A DNA stretch of 50,534 bases from a virus, in the IMG/VR virus record IMGVR_UViG_3300027734_000106, positions 1 to 50,534 of that record, one strand, 5' to 3'. The stretch's first letter is position 1. Each line of letters starts with the position of its first letter. The notes beneath the pieces are model-generated. The model ran no database searches. It was not told where the DNA came from and was given only the letters and a program-made list of their open reading frames with translations. Below are positions 35,853 through 44,108 of the stretch, piece by piece. The position numbers and the translations under genes were made by a program.

Positions 35853-36884
35853 CTATACTTTCTTCCAAAAAACGAATTTCGCCTGCGCTTCCAAACCTGA
35901 GAAGGTGTTACTACTTATAATAGCTTCAATCTCATCTGGCGATATGCCACTTACAACCATCTCATTGATATCTTTAGCCTCAATTGTATTAGGCCAAATC
36001 ACTATCTGGTGATTGGATTTGATGGCATCTTGCATCAATTTCACAATTTCTTTATTGCGTGGTTCATTATCAAATATTAAAACTTTCTTACCTGCTGAAA
36101 TATTTTCTGCAACTGTTGTTAGGCTTGAATCGCCTGATGCCACACAATTCTTTACGAATAGACTGTCAATTGGCCCTTCTACAATACGGACAGGTTCATG
36201 TAAACTAACTCTATCCATACCAAAGACCAACTTATCTTCACTATCAGTAGTTCGGATAGTTATATATCTAAGAGTTTTATCACTAGTTTCTAATGCACGA
36301 CCAGACACAGCAATTAAGTTATTATACACATCATAAAACGGTATAATAACTCGAGCATCATCAACCAGTTTCTTGCCATGATTAGGCACAAGAGCATCAA
36401 TGAATTGTTTGTAGTGTGATGTAAACAGTAATTGCTTGTAGAACTCTTTAGGTATCTGCCTGTTGTTCAAATAGTCTAAGCAAAAATGTCCACTTGGTAG
36501 GTCAGAACAGAACTCGGCGTGTTCGAACTGTTTTTGTTTGTCAAGTTTATCAAATCTCGGCGAGGGGACGTTGAATGTTGGCTTCGTATAATTGGATGTA
36601 CCGGACTCACCAGCCTTGTATCTTTCCAATATGTATTCTTTGTATAGACTACCATCTATTTGCTCCAATAATTTACCGACACTTGTGCCGATGCCACAGT
36701 TTTTACAGGAATAGAAAAGGTTATTGCCTTTTTTATAGACATAACCTCTTGCTTTTAAAACATTCTTTTTTGAATCGCCACACAATGGGCAGGAGAAATT
36801 CCAAACATAATCCTGCTTACGCTTGAAATTGCGGAGACGGTGGGAAATCATACCCACATACTTTTGGTCGATAACTAAACTCAT
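35853..36884 (-). CDS. T4 gp61-like DNA primase
   Basis: 343 residues from ATG 36884; a TTG further up is unlikely. Zinc finger CPLCGDSKK (Cys32, Cys35) and YSCKNCG (Cys60, Cys63), then a Toprim domain: VRIVEGPIDSLFV and KVLIFDNEPRNKE. This is the phage primase that synthesises RNA primers for lagging-strand replication. The Toprim pattern matches. Precedes nrdA in the transcript; the 68-base gap between them holds AT-rich sequence. Confidence 0.85.
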   Translation of the reverse strand: MSLVIDQKYVGMISHRLRNFKRKQDYVWNFSCPLCGDSKKNVLKARGYVYKKGNNLFYSCKNCGIGTSVGKLLEQIDGSLYKEYILERYKAGESGTSNYTKPTFNVPSPRFDKLDKQKQFEHAEFCSDLPSGHFCLDYLNNRQIPKEFYKQLLFTSHYKQFIDALVPNHGKKLVDDARVIIPFYDVYNNLIAVSGRALETSDKTLRYITIRTTDSEDKLVFGMDRVSLHEPVRIVEGPIDSLFVKNCVASGDSSLTTVAENISAGKKVLIFDNEPRNKEIVKLMQDAIKSNHQIVIWPNTIEAKDINEMVVSGISPDEIEAIISSNTFSGLEAQAKFVFWKKV

Positions 36885-36925
36885 AATATACACATTGTAA
36901 CACAACCATCACAAAAAAACAACTA

Positions 36926-37369
36926 CTATCCGAAAACTTTACCTAATGATGCTAATATGTTAACATGAGATAATAACCAGGCAAGAACAACTATACCACC
37001 TGCAGCTGCCCATTTCCATTCTAAAATCTTTTTCAATTCACTATCTTCTTTCTGATTATGCTCTGCGATATCGGTACGCAAAGACTTGATTTCATCCATA
37101 ATTCGGCGCTCGGTCAATTCTATCTTATCGGATAGGTTTCTGTCAACCGTTGTGATTCGTGAGTGAAGTTCTTTGATATCGGCCACCGTATCTTGTTTTT
37201 TCTTTTCCATGTCATCATAGATGTCATCAGACATTTTATTTTGGTTTTCCATCAATCTATCTATGACGGCATCCATTTTATTACAAAGTTGGGTCAGCAT
37301 GGCAACCTGATTCTTTAATATGCCCACATCAACTTTGATTTCTATGCAATCTTGCTCAGCAGAAGCCAT
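36926..37369 (-). CDS. Coiled-coil protein with C-terminal membrane anchor
   Basis: 147 residues. An acidic start, a long coiled coil (MLTQLCNKMDAVIDRLMENQ to TERRIMDEIKSLRTDIA) and a C-terminal helix AAAGGIVVLAWLLSHVNILA. A membrane-anchored stalk, possibly lysis-associated. Coupled by TAATG to the exported peptide gene 37369-37548. Confidence 0.6.
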   Translation of the reverse strand: MASAEQDCIEIKVDVGILKNQVAMLTQLCNKMDAVIDRLMENQNKMSDDIYDDMEKKKQDTVADIKELHSRITTVDRNLSDKIELTERRIMDEIKSLRTDIAEHNQKEDSELKKILEWKWAAAGGIVVLAWLLSHVNILASLGKVFG

Positions 37370-37548
37370 TATTTTTTCTTCTCTGGCACATTGGTACCTT
37401 CAAGTTTTTTATGAACTTTAATTTCTTTACACTTCTCAACTTCTTTACCCTTCACCATTTCTTTATGGCAAACTTTTTTCTTTTCTGCTTCAGCATAGGA
37501 TGCTAACGCAAATACAGCTAACATAGAGGCAATTAAAATCTTTTTCAT
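37369..37548 (-). CDS. Small exported Lys-rich protein
   Basis: 59 residues. Signal peptide MKKILIASMLAVFALASYA (cleavage after about 19-21), then a mature part of Lys/Glu repeats with Cys at about 27 and 40 (KVCHKEMVKG, VEKCKEIK). Probably one disulfide. Function unknown. Confidence 0.65.
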   Translation of the reverse strand: MKKILIASMLAVFALASYAEAEKKKVCHKEMVKGKEVEKCKEIKVHKKLEGTNVPEKKK

Positions 37549-37558
37549 ATATTAGTCC

Positions 37559-37975
37559 TTAGAGGGGAGGGAAGTCTTGGGGTGGTGGAGCAGTTTTTCC
37601 ATTGACCATTGTGATGCCTGCTGGTGCTGGGGTCGGTACTGATAGTGTTGGTGCCGAAAAGCTAGGTGCTGAAGGCAGGCTTGATGGAATGGATGGCGGT
37701 GTTGCATTTGTAGCTGTTCCTGCAATTTTTTCTTGTGTTCTACCAAAAGCGGCAATACCTAATACGGCACCCATAGCAAGATGAAATAGTCCTGCACCTT
37801 GTAATGTCAATGGGTTCCATTGTGTGATTGGTTGTTTAGTGAATACTTGTGCCAAACTCCATACAACAGGAAATATAACCATGTCCATCATACAGACAAC
37901 CATATACATCCAACCCATGGCAGGACGCCATTTCTTCTGCATCCAATCTTCGTCTTTTTTAACTTGTTCGGTCAT
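37559..37975 (-). CDS. Putative holin-like membrane protein
   Basis: 138 residues. WRPAMGWMYMVVCMMDMVIF, WNPLTLQGAGLFHLAMGAVLGIA, then RTQEKIAG and a Pro/Ser-rich tail (PSIPSSLPSAPSFSAP). The pattern W-x-x-A-x-G...D-x-x-x-F...H-x-A-M-G matches the three-helix holin-like family of gene-transfer agents and marine phages. It would form inner-membrane holes for the endolysin at 39719-40333. Confidence 0.6.
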   Translation of the reverse strand: MTEQVKKDEDWMQKKWRPAMGWMYMVVCMMDMVIFPVVWSLAQVFTKQPITQWNPLTLQGAGLFHLAMGAVLGIAAFGRTQEKIAGTATNATPPSIPSSLPSAPSFSAPTLSVPTPAPAGITMVNGKTAPPPQDFPPL

Positions 37976-37976
37976 T

Positions 37977-38432
37977 TTATTTACCTGCTTTGTTCATACG
38001 CCATTCAAGGATAGCAATACGTTTATCTAATTCTGCTCTAGCTGCAGCTGAATCAGAAGCAACTTTAGCACGGCTTAATGAAGCTTCTTCTTTCATGGCC
38101 ATCATATCTTTAGTTCTTTCTAAAGTCATGGCAGCTCGTGCAAGAGCAGCTTCTTCTTTAATTCTTTCCATTTCAATAGTAGTTCCTTGTGGAGGTATTG
38201 CTTTGTTTTCAGCATTTACCACCACATTGATTTTACTTTGAAGAATAGTGAGTTCATGGTTAGCGTTACTTAATGATGACATCAAATAAACAATACAACT
38301 AAACATGATAGGAATACCAGCAAAGGTCATTTTTTCAACCAACGCACCTTTACTACCTGATGAAGTAGCTGTTTCTTCTAATTTACCAACTTTAGCATAA
38401 AGTTCATCTATATTTTGTTCTTGTGTTGACAT
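37977..38432 (-). CDS. Coiled-coil membrane protein
   Basis: 151 residues. One hydrophobic segment (FAGIPIMFSCIVYLMSSL, about 37-54) separates a short N-terminal coiled coil from a long C-terminal one (IKEEAALARAAMTLERTKDM). Placed between the holin-like gene and a DUF4337-like gene. Function unknown. Confidence 0.6.
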   Translation of the reverse strand: MSTQEQNIDELYAKVGKLEETATSSGSKGALVEKMTFAGIPIMFSCIVYLMSSLSNANHELTILQSKINVVVNAENKAIPPQGTTIEMERIKEEAALARAAMTLERTKDMMAMKEEASLSRAKVASDSAAARAELDKRIAILEWRMNKAGK

Positions 38433-38443
38433 TTTTTAATTCC

Positions 38444-38992
38444 TTATAATGTTATAGGCAACCATAACCAAAGGGCTTGGCTCATTAAGAGAGCACCAAC
38501 AACACCAACACCAATACTTGCATTATACATTCTGTTGTTCACAGCCAAAATACTTGCAGTCAATAACACAATAGCAATCTGCAATAGACTACCAGCATAT
38601 GTGTACCAAGGACTACGGGACTTAGCAACCGCACGGTCGGATTCTAACTTACGAGCTTTTGCCATTAATTCTTTTTTACCTTCGCCAGAAACCGGATCTG
38701 ATTCATAGCGTTCAATCTTAGCCTTCAACTTTTCAATCTTTGCTTTATCATTACGAACAATAGCATCATCAAGTGATTGCTCTGCTAATGTTTGTTTGAT
38801 AGCTTTTGCTTGAAAGAAAGCCCATGTATTATTGGCATCAATAGTATTATTCAATACTTTTGAACTGTTACCACCACCCATAAGAGTGTTGATTGCCAAC
38901 AATGCAGCTAACACGCAGATTACTAGACCTGCTTTGTCTTTAATTTGTGCTTCCCGTTCTGAACGGGATAGTGGTTTGTTTTCTGTTGCCAT
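38444..38992 (-). CDS. DUF4337-like membrane protein
   Basis: 182 residues. N-terminal hydrophobic segment LVICVLAALLAINTLM, then NNTWAFFQAKAIKQTLAEQS, a charged coiled coil, and C-terminal segments LLQIAIVLLTASILAV and ASIGVGVVGALLMSQALWLW. This order (membrane, WAxxQAKxIKQ, coiled coil, two membrane helices) matches DUF4337 proteins. Function unknown. Confidence 0.65.
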   Translation of the reverse strand: MATENKPLSRSEREAQIKDKAGLVICVLAALLAINTLMGGGNSSKVLNNTIDANNTWAFFQAKAIKQTLAEQSLDDAIVRNDKAKIEKLKAKIERYESDPVSGEGKKELMAKARKLESDRAVAKSRSPWYTYAGSLLQIAIVLLTASILAVNNRMYNASIGVGVVGALLMSQALWLWLPITL

Positions 38993-38997
38993 ATGTT

Positions 38998-39087
38998 TTA
39001 ATTTATTTTTGCTATTGCTTCTAATACTACAATACCTAAAGAACCTATAATTACTAGTGTAAAAATTATTTGTGCTAATTTATTCAT
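38998..39087 (-). CDS. Tiny membrane protein (29 residues)
   Basis: MNKLAQIIFTLVIIGSLGIV then VLEAIAKIN. One hydrophobic helix with a basic start. Spacer of 18 bases from the next tiny gene. Possibly a lysis accessory or antiholin. Confidence 0.4.
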   Translation of the reverse strand: MNKLAQIIFTLVIIGSLGIVVLEAIAKIN

Positions 39088-39105
39088 AACATCCTCACTT
39101 TCAGT

Positions 39106-39195
39106 TTATTTAAATACTGCTCCCGATTCTACTATCATTAATGTTAAACAAAGAATAAGAACGGCCACAAATATAAATGGTTGCGGTCCCTTCAT
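39106..39195 (-). CDS. Tiny membrane protein (29 residues)
   Basis: MKGPQPFIFVAVLILCLTLM then IVESGAVFK. A single membrane helix. Start overlaps the stop of 39192-39635 as ATGA. Confidence 0.45.
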   Translation of the reverse strand: MKGPQPFIFVAVLILCLTLMIVESGAVFK

Positions 39196-39635
39196 ATCTT
39201 ATACAATTTAAAAAAATATGTTACTAATGCTGCAGCAGTCATACACCACCAAAAAACTTGAATTTGTTTTTGGCGGTCATAATCTATTAATTTGTTTTCT
39301 GCTTCTGCTTCTTTTTGTAATTTAGACTTTACTGCTTCTACTTCGGCCCAAGCATTTTTTCCATGCTTGCGTATAGTATCTTGTTTGAGTTTTTCTAACT
39401 CTCGTTGATGTGCTTTCTCTTGTTCGTATTTTTCAACAGCACGGACTTCCAACATAGTGGCTCGTCTTTCTTCTGCCAATTTGGCCTGAATTCGTGCTTT
39501 GTGTTGTTGCTGAATGGCTTTTTCCATATCAGCTTGCTGATCCATAACAACTGAACCAAGTTGTTTACCAGCTTGTTGAGCACCCTTTAAGGTTGCTGCT
39601 GCACCTTGAGCGCCAGAGAGGATTGGATCAGCCAT
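39192..39635 (-). CDS. Coiled-coil protein with C-terminal membrane helix
   Basis: 147 residues. Ala/Gln-rich N-terminus (ATLKGAQQAGKQLGS), a highly charged coiled coil (KARIQAKLAEERRATMLEVR), then hydrophobic VFWWCMTAAALVTYFF near the end. Tail-anchored layout. Has a late promoter (39710-39717) about 75 bases upstream. Function unknown. Confidence 0.6.
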   Translation of the reverse strand: MADPILSGAQGAAATLKGAQQAGKQLGSVVMDQQADMEKAIQQQHKARIQAKLAEERRATMLEVRAVEKYEQEKAHQRELEKLKQDTIRKHGKNAWAEVEAVKSKLQKEAEAENKLIDYDRQKQIQVFWWCMTAAALVTYFFKLYKI

Positions 39636-39709
39636 TTATCTATACCATTTATTAACCAAATACTAAACAATAATAAAGATAAATTCAAATCAGTTGATGT
39701 ATTTATGCC

Positions 39710-39717
39710 AAAAGAGA
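39710..39717 (-). promoter_or_regulatory. T4-type late promoter, CATAAATA
   Basis: Minus strand CATAAATA, one base from T4 late consensus TATAAATA, about 75 bases upstream of 39635. It lies just beyond the 3' end of the endolysin gene. Confidence 0.55.
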
Positions 39718-39718
39718 G

Positions 39719-40333
39719 TTACGCTTGAAGAATATGCATGGCATGGTCATAATGTTTAATTCTATCTTCAAGTCCAATGGTACCACCATTGATACGCTTA
39801 GTTAATGTTAAGATGTCGCCTTTGTCAGCCCATTGATTTAGATTGTTTGATTCCCAAAACCAACAGGCAGATTGAGCTGCACCTTCAAATGTTGACAAGT
39901 AATCAGGCACATCTTCAACATTCATTTCTAAACTATCAGCAAATGCTTGATAGTTACTCTTACCTGTCAGTTGAATAAGTCCACGACCACAATAACGAAA
40001 ACCGTCACCTGAAGCCTCATCGCCATTTCCCATGCGACTTGCATACACACGATTAGCAATCATTTCTGGTTTACCAGCAAATGCATTGGCCAATTCATCA
40101 GTAGGAAAATACTTTGGAAATATCTTGCGTAGTGTTACTGCACGATAGTTTAAATTTTCTTTTAGTGCTACAAAACCACCACTTTCATGTGAGCATTGTG
40201 CAACAAAGGCAGCAATACGCTGAGGAGTATTAATGTCATAGTCCGGTAACAATTGTGATAGTGCGTGATGCCAATGATCCACATATGGGTTCTTTGGTAA
40301 TAGTTGTTTTAATTGGTCTAAAGTTAGTTCCAT
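39719..40333 (-). CDS. GH19-like endolysin (chitinase-type)
   Basis: 204 residues. Catalytic region CSHESGGF (Glu50) followed by LKENLNYRA (Glu59), then YCGRGLIQLTGKSNYQ, all typical of GH19 chitinase/lysozyme-type phage endolysins; FRYCGRGLIQLTG lines the substrate groove. It would cut peptidoglycan glycan chains at lysis. No signal peptide, so it needs a holin. Confidence 0.9.
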   Translation of the reverse strand: MELTLDQLKQLLPKNPYVDHWHHALSQLLPDYDINTPQRIAAFVAQCSHESGGFVALKENLNYRAVTLRKIFPKYFPTDELANAFAGKPEMIANRVYASRMGNGDEASGDGFRYCGRGLIQLTGKSNYQAFADSLEMNVEDVPDYLSTFEGAAQSACWFWESNNLNQWADKGDILTLTKRINGGTIGLEDRIKHYDHAMHILQA

Positions 40334-40355
40334 GTTTTTTCCTTAATGATGCTTT

Positions 40356-40363
40356 ATTTATCT
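40356..40363 (-). promoter_or_regulatory. T4-type late promoter, GATAAATA
   Basis: Minus strand GATAAATA, 22 bases upstream of the endolysin ATG (40333), within the end of the preceding gene. Confidence 0.6.
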
Positions 40364-41128
40364 TCCAACATAGTGTTTAGGTTGTGCTTCCAGCCTTCTT
40401 TGTTTTTCAGTTTTAGGAAACCATTCAGTCCCTAACTGTGGATATTTTTCTATTCTATCTTGTACCACAAACCACATTATAATAAAAGTAAAAACAATTA
40501 TTGACACAAAAATACCAAACCACCAAATAGCAGTTTTAACTTTTTTTACAAATTTAGCGTGCTCAATTTCATGTTTGTGGTTTATTTCAATTTGTTTCTT
40601 TAATGCAACAGATTGTCTTGCATTTAATATTTGAGAAGTTTGTTGAACTTCGGTCCACAAGGCACCTAATTCTTTAGGGCTTTGATATATCATCAACTCA
40701 CGCAAATCAATTTCCATTTGCTCAAGTTTTTTCTTCATCAATACTCTTTGTAGAGCACGATTACCTACTGAAGATTCACCAGTATATAATTGATAAGACC
40801 TTCTTTCTTCTGCCTCAAATACTGCTATGCATTTTGCTTGATTGTCAAAGAATGTACCAAGATGTTGACCCAATTCAAAGTAAACATCACCAGAATCTTT
40901 TTTGTTTAATTCTTTTACTCTGGCTTTTTCTTCATTTAGTTGTTTAACTGCTGCCGGTGTAGGTGTTTTACCTTTAGCTGCATATGCACCATGGAATTGC
41001 TCATCAAGGTCTTTGAGAACATCCTTAATATCACCAGCTGCACCCTTAATGTCCTTGTATAGCTTACATCCTGCCTTGATAGCAGATACAGCACCATTAG
41101 CAAGAGCAAATAATGTTATTGGATCCAT
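40358..41128 (-). CDS. Coiled-coil membrane protein, possibly virion/lysis
   Basis: 256 residues. N-terminal DPITLFALANGAVSAIKAGC, then long charged helices (AVKQLNEEKARVKELNKKD, LMKKKLEQMEIDLRELMIY) and a transmembrane helix AIWWFGIFVSIIVFTFIIMW near residue 215. Similar small-repeat N-termini occur in late proteins of marine T4-like phages. Function unknown. Confidence 0.6.
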   Translation of the reverse strand: MDPITLFALANGAVSAIKAGCKLYKDIKGAAGDIKDVLKDLDEQFHGAYAAKGKTPTPAAVKQLNEEKARVKELNKKDSGDVYFELGQHLGTFFDNQAKCIAVFEAEERRSYQLYTGESSVGNRALQRVLMKKKLEQMEIDLRELMIYQSPKELGALWTEVQQTSQILNARQSVALKKQIEINHKHEIEHAKFVKKVKTAIWWFGIFVSIIVFTFIIMWFVVQDRIEKYPQLGTEWFPKTEKQRRLEAQPKHYVGR

Positions 41129-41203
41129 TGTTGGTTAAATTTAGGTTACTGTCAAAAAACCATAAATTAACCATAACAATGAAAAACACTTTGAACTACA
41201 AAT

Positions 41204-41210
41204 TATTTAG
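41204..41210 (-). promoter_or_regulatory. Possible late promoter, CTAAATA
   Basis: CTAAATA on the minus strand, 76 bases before the gene at 41128, in the 105-base gap 41129-41233. Weaker match than the other late sites. Confidence 0.35.
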
Positions 41211-41233
41211 AATGGATTTAATGTATTACTTGT

Positions 41234-41971
41234 TTATAAACCGTAAATAGATTTTGTATTATTAAAGTTTGTTGTTATCTCATCAGAAATTAATGTTGTG
41301 CTGTATATTGCGGCCTGTGAAATATTACCTTTAAATGCTCTACCAGAAGTGCTAGATGGTTCAACACCAACATAAAAACTAAGTCCAGATAAAGTTGACG
41401 AGTGACTAGATGTATTTGTTGCTGTTGTTATTCCACTAGATTGACACAAGTAAGCAGTTGCAGTAGTAGAGTTAACAGTTATAGCAATCATTGACCAAGC
41501 ATTATTTGGTGCAGATAAACCAGAGTTCCATCCATATGTTGCACCATTATCGTTCCAATGATACCCAACAGAATTGCTTGTATAAAAATTCATACCAGTT
41601 GCATAAGCAGTTGCACCGCCGTAACCATTTCTATTAAAAATAACACCAGTATATTGTGATTGCGTTTGTGTTGGATATACCCAAGCAATAAATGTTGCGG
41701 CCGTCAAAGCACTATTAATTACACCTGTTGATGCATATTTACCTACAGCAAAAGTAAAATATCCTGGACTTGCTGTATATGTTGGACTACCAACTAATGT
41801 TCCATTATCTGCGTTACCACTTAAATCATTCCAAGCAGTACCGGAACCAGAATAACTGGAACTATTTGTTGCATTTAAATATAATAACAAATTGGTTGTG
41901 CTAAATCCAGAAACAGGAATTGGCACTATTCCAATACCTGAACCAATTGTGATGCCTGAACCAATAATCAT
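41234..41971 (-). CDS. LamG/concanavalin-like adhesin
   Basis: 245 residues. A Gly/Ile-rich start (SGITIGSGIGIVPIPVSG) is followed by the LamG jelly-roll pattern: LLLYLNATN, WNDLSGNADNGTL, FTFAVGKYAST, AATFIAWVYP, VGYHWND, WSMIAITVNS and FKGNISQAAIYSTTL. Such domains bind sugars and sit on phage tail fibres. It is likely a short receptor-binding or virion-surface protein. Codons are Thr/Ser/Asn-rich. Confidence 0.8.
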   Translation of the reverse strand: MIIGSGITIGSGIGIVPIPVSGFSTTNLLLYLNATNSSSYSGSGTAWNDLSGNADNGTLVGSPTYTASPGYFTFAVGKYASTGVINSALTAATFIAWVYPTQTQSQYTGVIFNRNGYGGATAYATGMNFYTSNSVGYHWNDNGATYGWNSGLSAPNNAWSMIAITVNSTTATAYLCQSSGITTATNTSSHSSTLSGLSFYVGVEPSSTSGRAFKGNISQAAIYSTTLISDEITTNFNNTKSIYGL

Positions 41972-41972
41972 A

Positions 41973-42185
41973 TTATAGGGGAATGTTACTTGCTACTTGA
42001 AGAACAGCAAGAATGTAAGCACGATACTCTTGGTCTTTTTCAAAATCAGAAGCATCATCTGCAATTTGTTGAACAATTTTTAAATCTTCACAAAGTTCTT
42101 TAAATTCAGATGGTGATAATTCACCTGCAAGATACTGGTCATGCAAATCATTTGCTTGAGCTGCAATATTTACTAATGCGGTCAT
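41973..42185 (-). CDS. Small helical protein near virion genes
   Basis: 70 residues: LVNIAAQANDLHDQYLAGEL, SPSEFKELCEDLKIVQQIAD, YRAYILAVLQVAS. All-helical, acidic. I recall similar LHDQYLAGELSPSEFKEL proteins in T4-like phages. Coupled to the lipoprotein gene by 4 bases. Confidence 0.65.
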   Translation of the reverse strand: MTALVNIAAQANDLHDQYLAGELSPSEFKELCEDLKIVQQIADDASDFEKDQEYRAYILAVLQVASNIPL

Positions 42186-42538
42186 CTTGGTTTGCTCCCA
42201 ACAACTCGTTGAATTTCTTCAGCCGATTTGGCGATTGTGTTTAGTTTAGCCTTGCAATATGCAGGACTTGGATTTTCTCTTTTATGTAGTTCATCAACAA
42301 TGGTGTATAACTGATTTGTCAGACCAATCGTGGCATCGTTGCGTGGTATATACTGTGCAAAGTTCTTTAGTTCTAATGTAGTATTATACAGGCTTTTTAC
42401 ACTTTCACTAGAGCAATCACCTACAATCGCCTGTGTTCTTACTTTGTTTACTAATGAGTATTCTGTGCTATCGTAACTTGCCATCCATAAGGCACAACCA
42501 GATAGTAATGTAACTGATAAGACTATTAATCTTTTCAT
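42182..42538 (-). CDS. Outer-membrane lipoprotein
   Basis: 118 residues. Signal with lipobox LLSGC (Cys15), then mature helical domain (VRTQAIVGDCSSESVKSLYN, TIGLTNQLYTIVDELHKREN) with two more Cys. Immediately downstream of the o-spanin gene; may belong to the lysis module. Function unknown. Confidence 0.65.
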   Translation of the reverse strand: MKRLIVLSVTLLSGCALWMASYDSTEYSLVNKVRTQAIVGDCSSESVKSLYNTTLELKNFAQYIPRNDATIGLTNQLYTIVDELHKRENPSPAYCKAKLNTIAKSAEEIQRVVGSKPR

Positions 42539-42834
42539 TTTACACCCTCATAGATTTTCTTTTGGGAATTATACCACTCTTGCCAAGCTTCATACTTACT
42601 CTTTATCTGATAGTATGTACCAAAATTCTCATTGGCATTTTCTATCAAATCAGTTAAAGTTTTTTTATCTTCTGGTAGTGGTTTGAGATTACTTGCCGGT
42701 TGCAGTAGAGTTGCTGGTGCTTCTGGCCAAGGCATTTTGACTGGCGCTGTTGTAGAGCAACCAGGCAGTGTCAGACAACTTACACTCAGCGTTGATACTA
42801 TCACGATTTTCTTCAATAATTTGTCGATTAGCAT
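42535..42834 (-). CDS. Putative o-spanin (Rz1-like lipoprotein)
   Basis: 99 residues. Hydrophobic signal ending LTLPGC (Cys26, lipobox), then a Pro-rich linker (PVKMPWPEAPATLLQPASNL) and a helix. Two-thirds of it lies in another frame inside the i-spanin gene, the classic nested Rz/Rz1 layout. It would link the outer membrane to the i-spanin and disrupt it at lysis. Confidence 0.7.
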   Translation of the reverse strand: MLIDKLLKKIVIVSTLSVSCLTLPGCSTTAPVKMPWPEAPATLLQPASNLKPLPEDKKTLTDLIENANENFGTYYQIKSKYEAWQEWYNSQKKIYEGVK

Positions 42835-43168
42835 TTACATTATCCTTAATAGTCTTAACTTTCTCAACTACTTTCTGTTCAATTTTAACATTAGTTTCTT
42901 TTGATTGTTGTTGTGCAACTTCTATTTTAGCTTGCAATTCAGCAACTTTCTCACGCCATGCTAACTCTGTTTGTAAACCGCCTTCAAGAAATAGACCGAC
43001 AACAAATAAAATATTGGAGACAATCTTAATTAAAACACCATATTGATTAACAAATGGAATTTTACTTAAAAATGCTCCTACAATAATACCAATTAAGCCC
43101 ACACTAAAAATAATGTGAACAAAATAACTAACGAACCAATCAGGAATAAATGATAAAAGAAACCACAT
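42689..43168 (-). CDS. Putative i-spanin (Rz-like)
   Basis: 159 residues. N-terminal hydrophobic segments (FVSYFVHIIFSVGLIGIIVG, GVLIKIVSNILFVVGLF), then a periplasmic coiled coil (REKVAELQAKIEVAQQQSKE, VEKVKTIKDNVNANRQ) and C-terminal ECKLSDTAWLLYN. Overlaps the o-spanin gene by 146 bases. Inner-membrane half of the spanin complex. Confidence 0.7.
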   Translation of the reverse strand: MWFLLSFIPDWFVSYFVHIIFSVGLIGIIVGAFLSKIPFVNQYGVLIKIVSNILFVVGLFLEGGLQTELAWREKVAELQAKIEVAQQQSKETNVKIEQKVVEKVKTIKDNVNANRQIIEENRDSINAECKLSDTAWLLYNSASQNALARSTSNSTATGK

Positions 43169-43347
43169 TAGTATGCAGGATCCTTTCTCTTAAAAAATGA
43201 TTTGAACGGCATAGGCTTCTTACGCTTGCCAACACCTGGCTCGCCTTTTGGTCCCACACCAATGCCTGCGACTTCACCGCCACCTGCATTATTGACTGGT
43301 GTACCACCAACCATTCCAACTCCATCTTCTTTCAACTTCTTTTTCAT
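43168..43347 (-). CDS. Small Gly-rich phage protein
   Basis: 59 residues: MKKKLKEDGVGMVGGTPVNN, AGGGEVAGIGVGPKGEPGVG and a basic end (KRKKPMPFKSFFKRKD). Repeats of this GxxVAGIGxGPxGEPGV type occur in late genes of marine T4-like phages, sometimes as the tail of larger virion proteins. TAATG overlap with the i-spanin gene. Function unknown. Confidence 0.65.
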   Translation of the reverse strand: MKKKLKEDGVGMVGGTPVNNAGGGEVAGIGVGPKGEPGVGKRKKPMPFKSFFKRKDPAY

Positions 43348-43736
43348 TTAAATTCTCTTAATGTGTTCGCTACTTTGGTATCAACGGGAATATCCGAAGA
43401 TAATATATCTTGACCTCTGATACCCTTAACTCTCTCAGGCATACAACTTAAAAATACCAAATAAGTTTTCAAAGCAGGATAATCCTCTTTGGCAATCTTA
43501 TAGAACAGTAGTCTGGTCGCAGCTTCAACACCAAATACATTATACAATACAACTAGGTGATTTAATATCAATCGTTCTTTAACTTCATTTACCTTTCGGT
43601 ATCTAAAGAAAAGTCTTTTTAGATAGTTAAATCTTTTCATGTCCTCTTTAAATTCAGACATAATGCAGTTTGGTTTATCGTAAACTTTAGCTGCGTATAA
43701 CATTATATTCTCATTACTCAAATCATCGAAGGACAT
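43344..43736 (-). CDS. Conserved T4-like virion-region protein
   Basis: 130 residues: MSFDDLSNENIMLYAAKVYD, EFKEDMKRFNYLKRLFFRYR, LILNHLVVLYNVFGVEAATR, LLFYKIAKEDYPALKTYLVF. Known to me as a conserved protein in marine T4-like phages' virion gene clusters, without function. All-helical. Confidence 0.65.
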   Translation of the reverse strand: MSFDDLSNENIMLYAAKVYDKPNCIMSEFKEDMKRFNYLKRLFFRYRKVNEVKERLILNHLVVLYNVFGVEAATRLLFYKIAKEDYPALKTYLVFLSCMPERVKGIRGQDILSSDIPVDTKVANTLREFK

Positions 43737-43738
43737 TA

Positions 43739-44107
43739 TTATTCTTTTTCTAGTTCCTCATCCTTAGAGATAATTTCTTCTATACCTTCTTCATCGTCAA
43801 CACAGGCATAAAAATCATAATTACCATCATCAGTCTGATAATATAAAACATACAATAGTGAATCTGTATCACCCAACAAATCTAATACCACTTCATCACC
43901 TTCCTGTTCAACCGCATAAGATGTTGGTATGTCTAAATTGAACATACGCAACACCTTACGGATTTTTAGGAAACCGATTTGTGGAGAAAGAATTATATCA
44001 TTGAGCTCTTTACTTAGTTGAGCATTAACCGCTTCTTCAATAGCCACATCGTGAACTATTGAATCCATAGGCATTGCTAACTCTGTTAAAAACTCTTTGA
44101 ATTTCAT
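43739..44107 (-). CDS. Conserved T4-like virion-region protein
   Basis: 122 residues. KFKEFLTELAMPMDSIVHDV, then LGFLKIRKVLRMFNLDIPTS-like helix (IGFLKIRKVLRMFNLDIPTS), a beta segment (LYVLYYQTDDGNYDFYACVD) and an acidic tail. Late-region conserved protein of unknown role, paired with 43344-43736. Confidence 0.6.
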   Translation of the reverse strand: MKFKEFLTELAMPMDSIVHDVAIEEAVNAQLSKELNDIILSPQIGFLKIRKVLRMFNLDIPTSYAVEQEGDEVVLDLLGDTDSLLYVLYYQTDDGNYDFYACVDDEEGIEEIISKDEELEKE

Positions 44108-44108
44108 A

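Noticed and set aside
36894-36921. TACAAT as an early promoter for primase
   Set aside because: A -10-like TACAAT exists, but no -35 at 16-18 bases and no TTGCC at 20 bases; could still be weakly active.
39106-39120. TTAAATAAA as a late promoter
   Set aside because: Lies inside the end of a tiny gene and lacks the ATAAATA core; weaker than the sites at 39710, 40356 and 44725.
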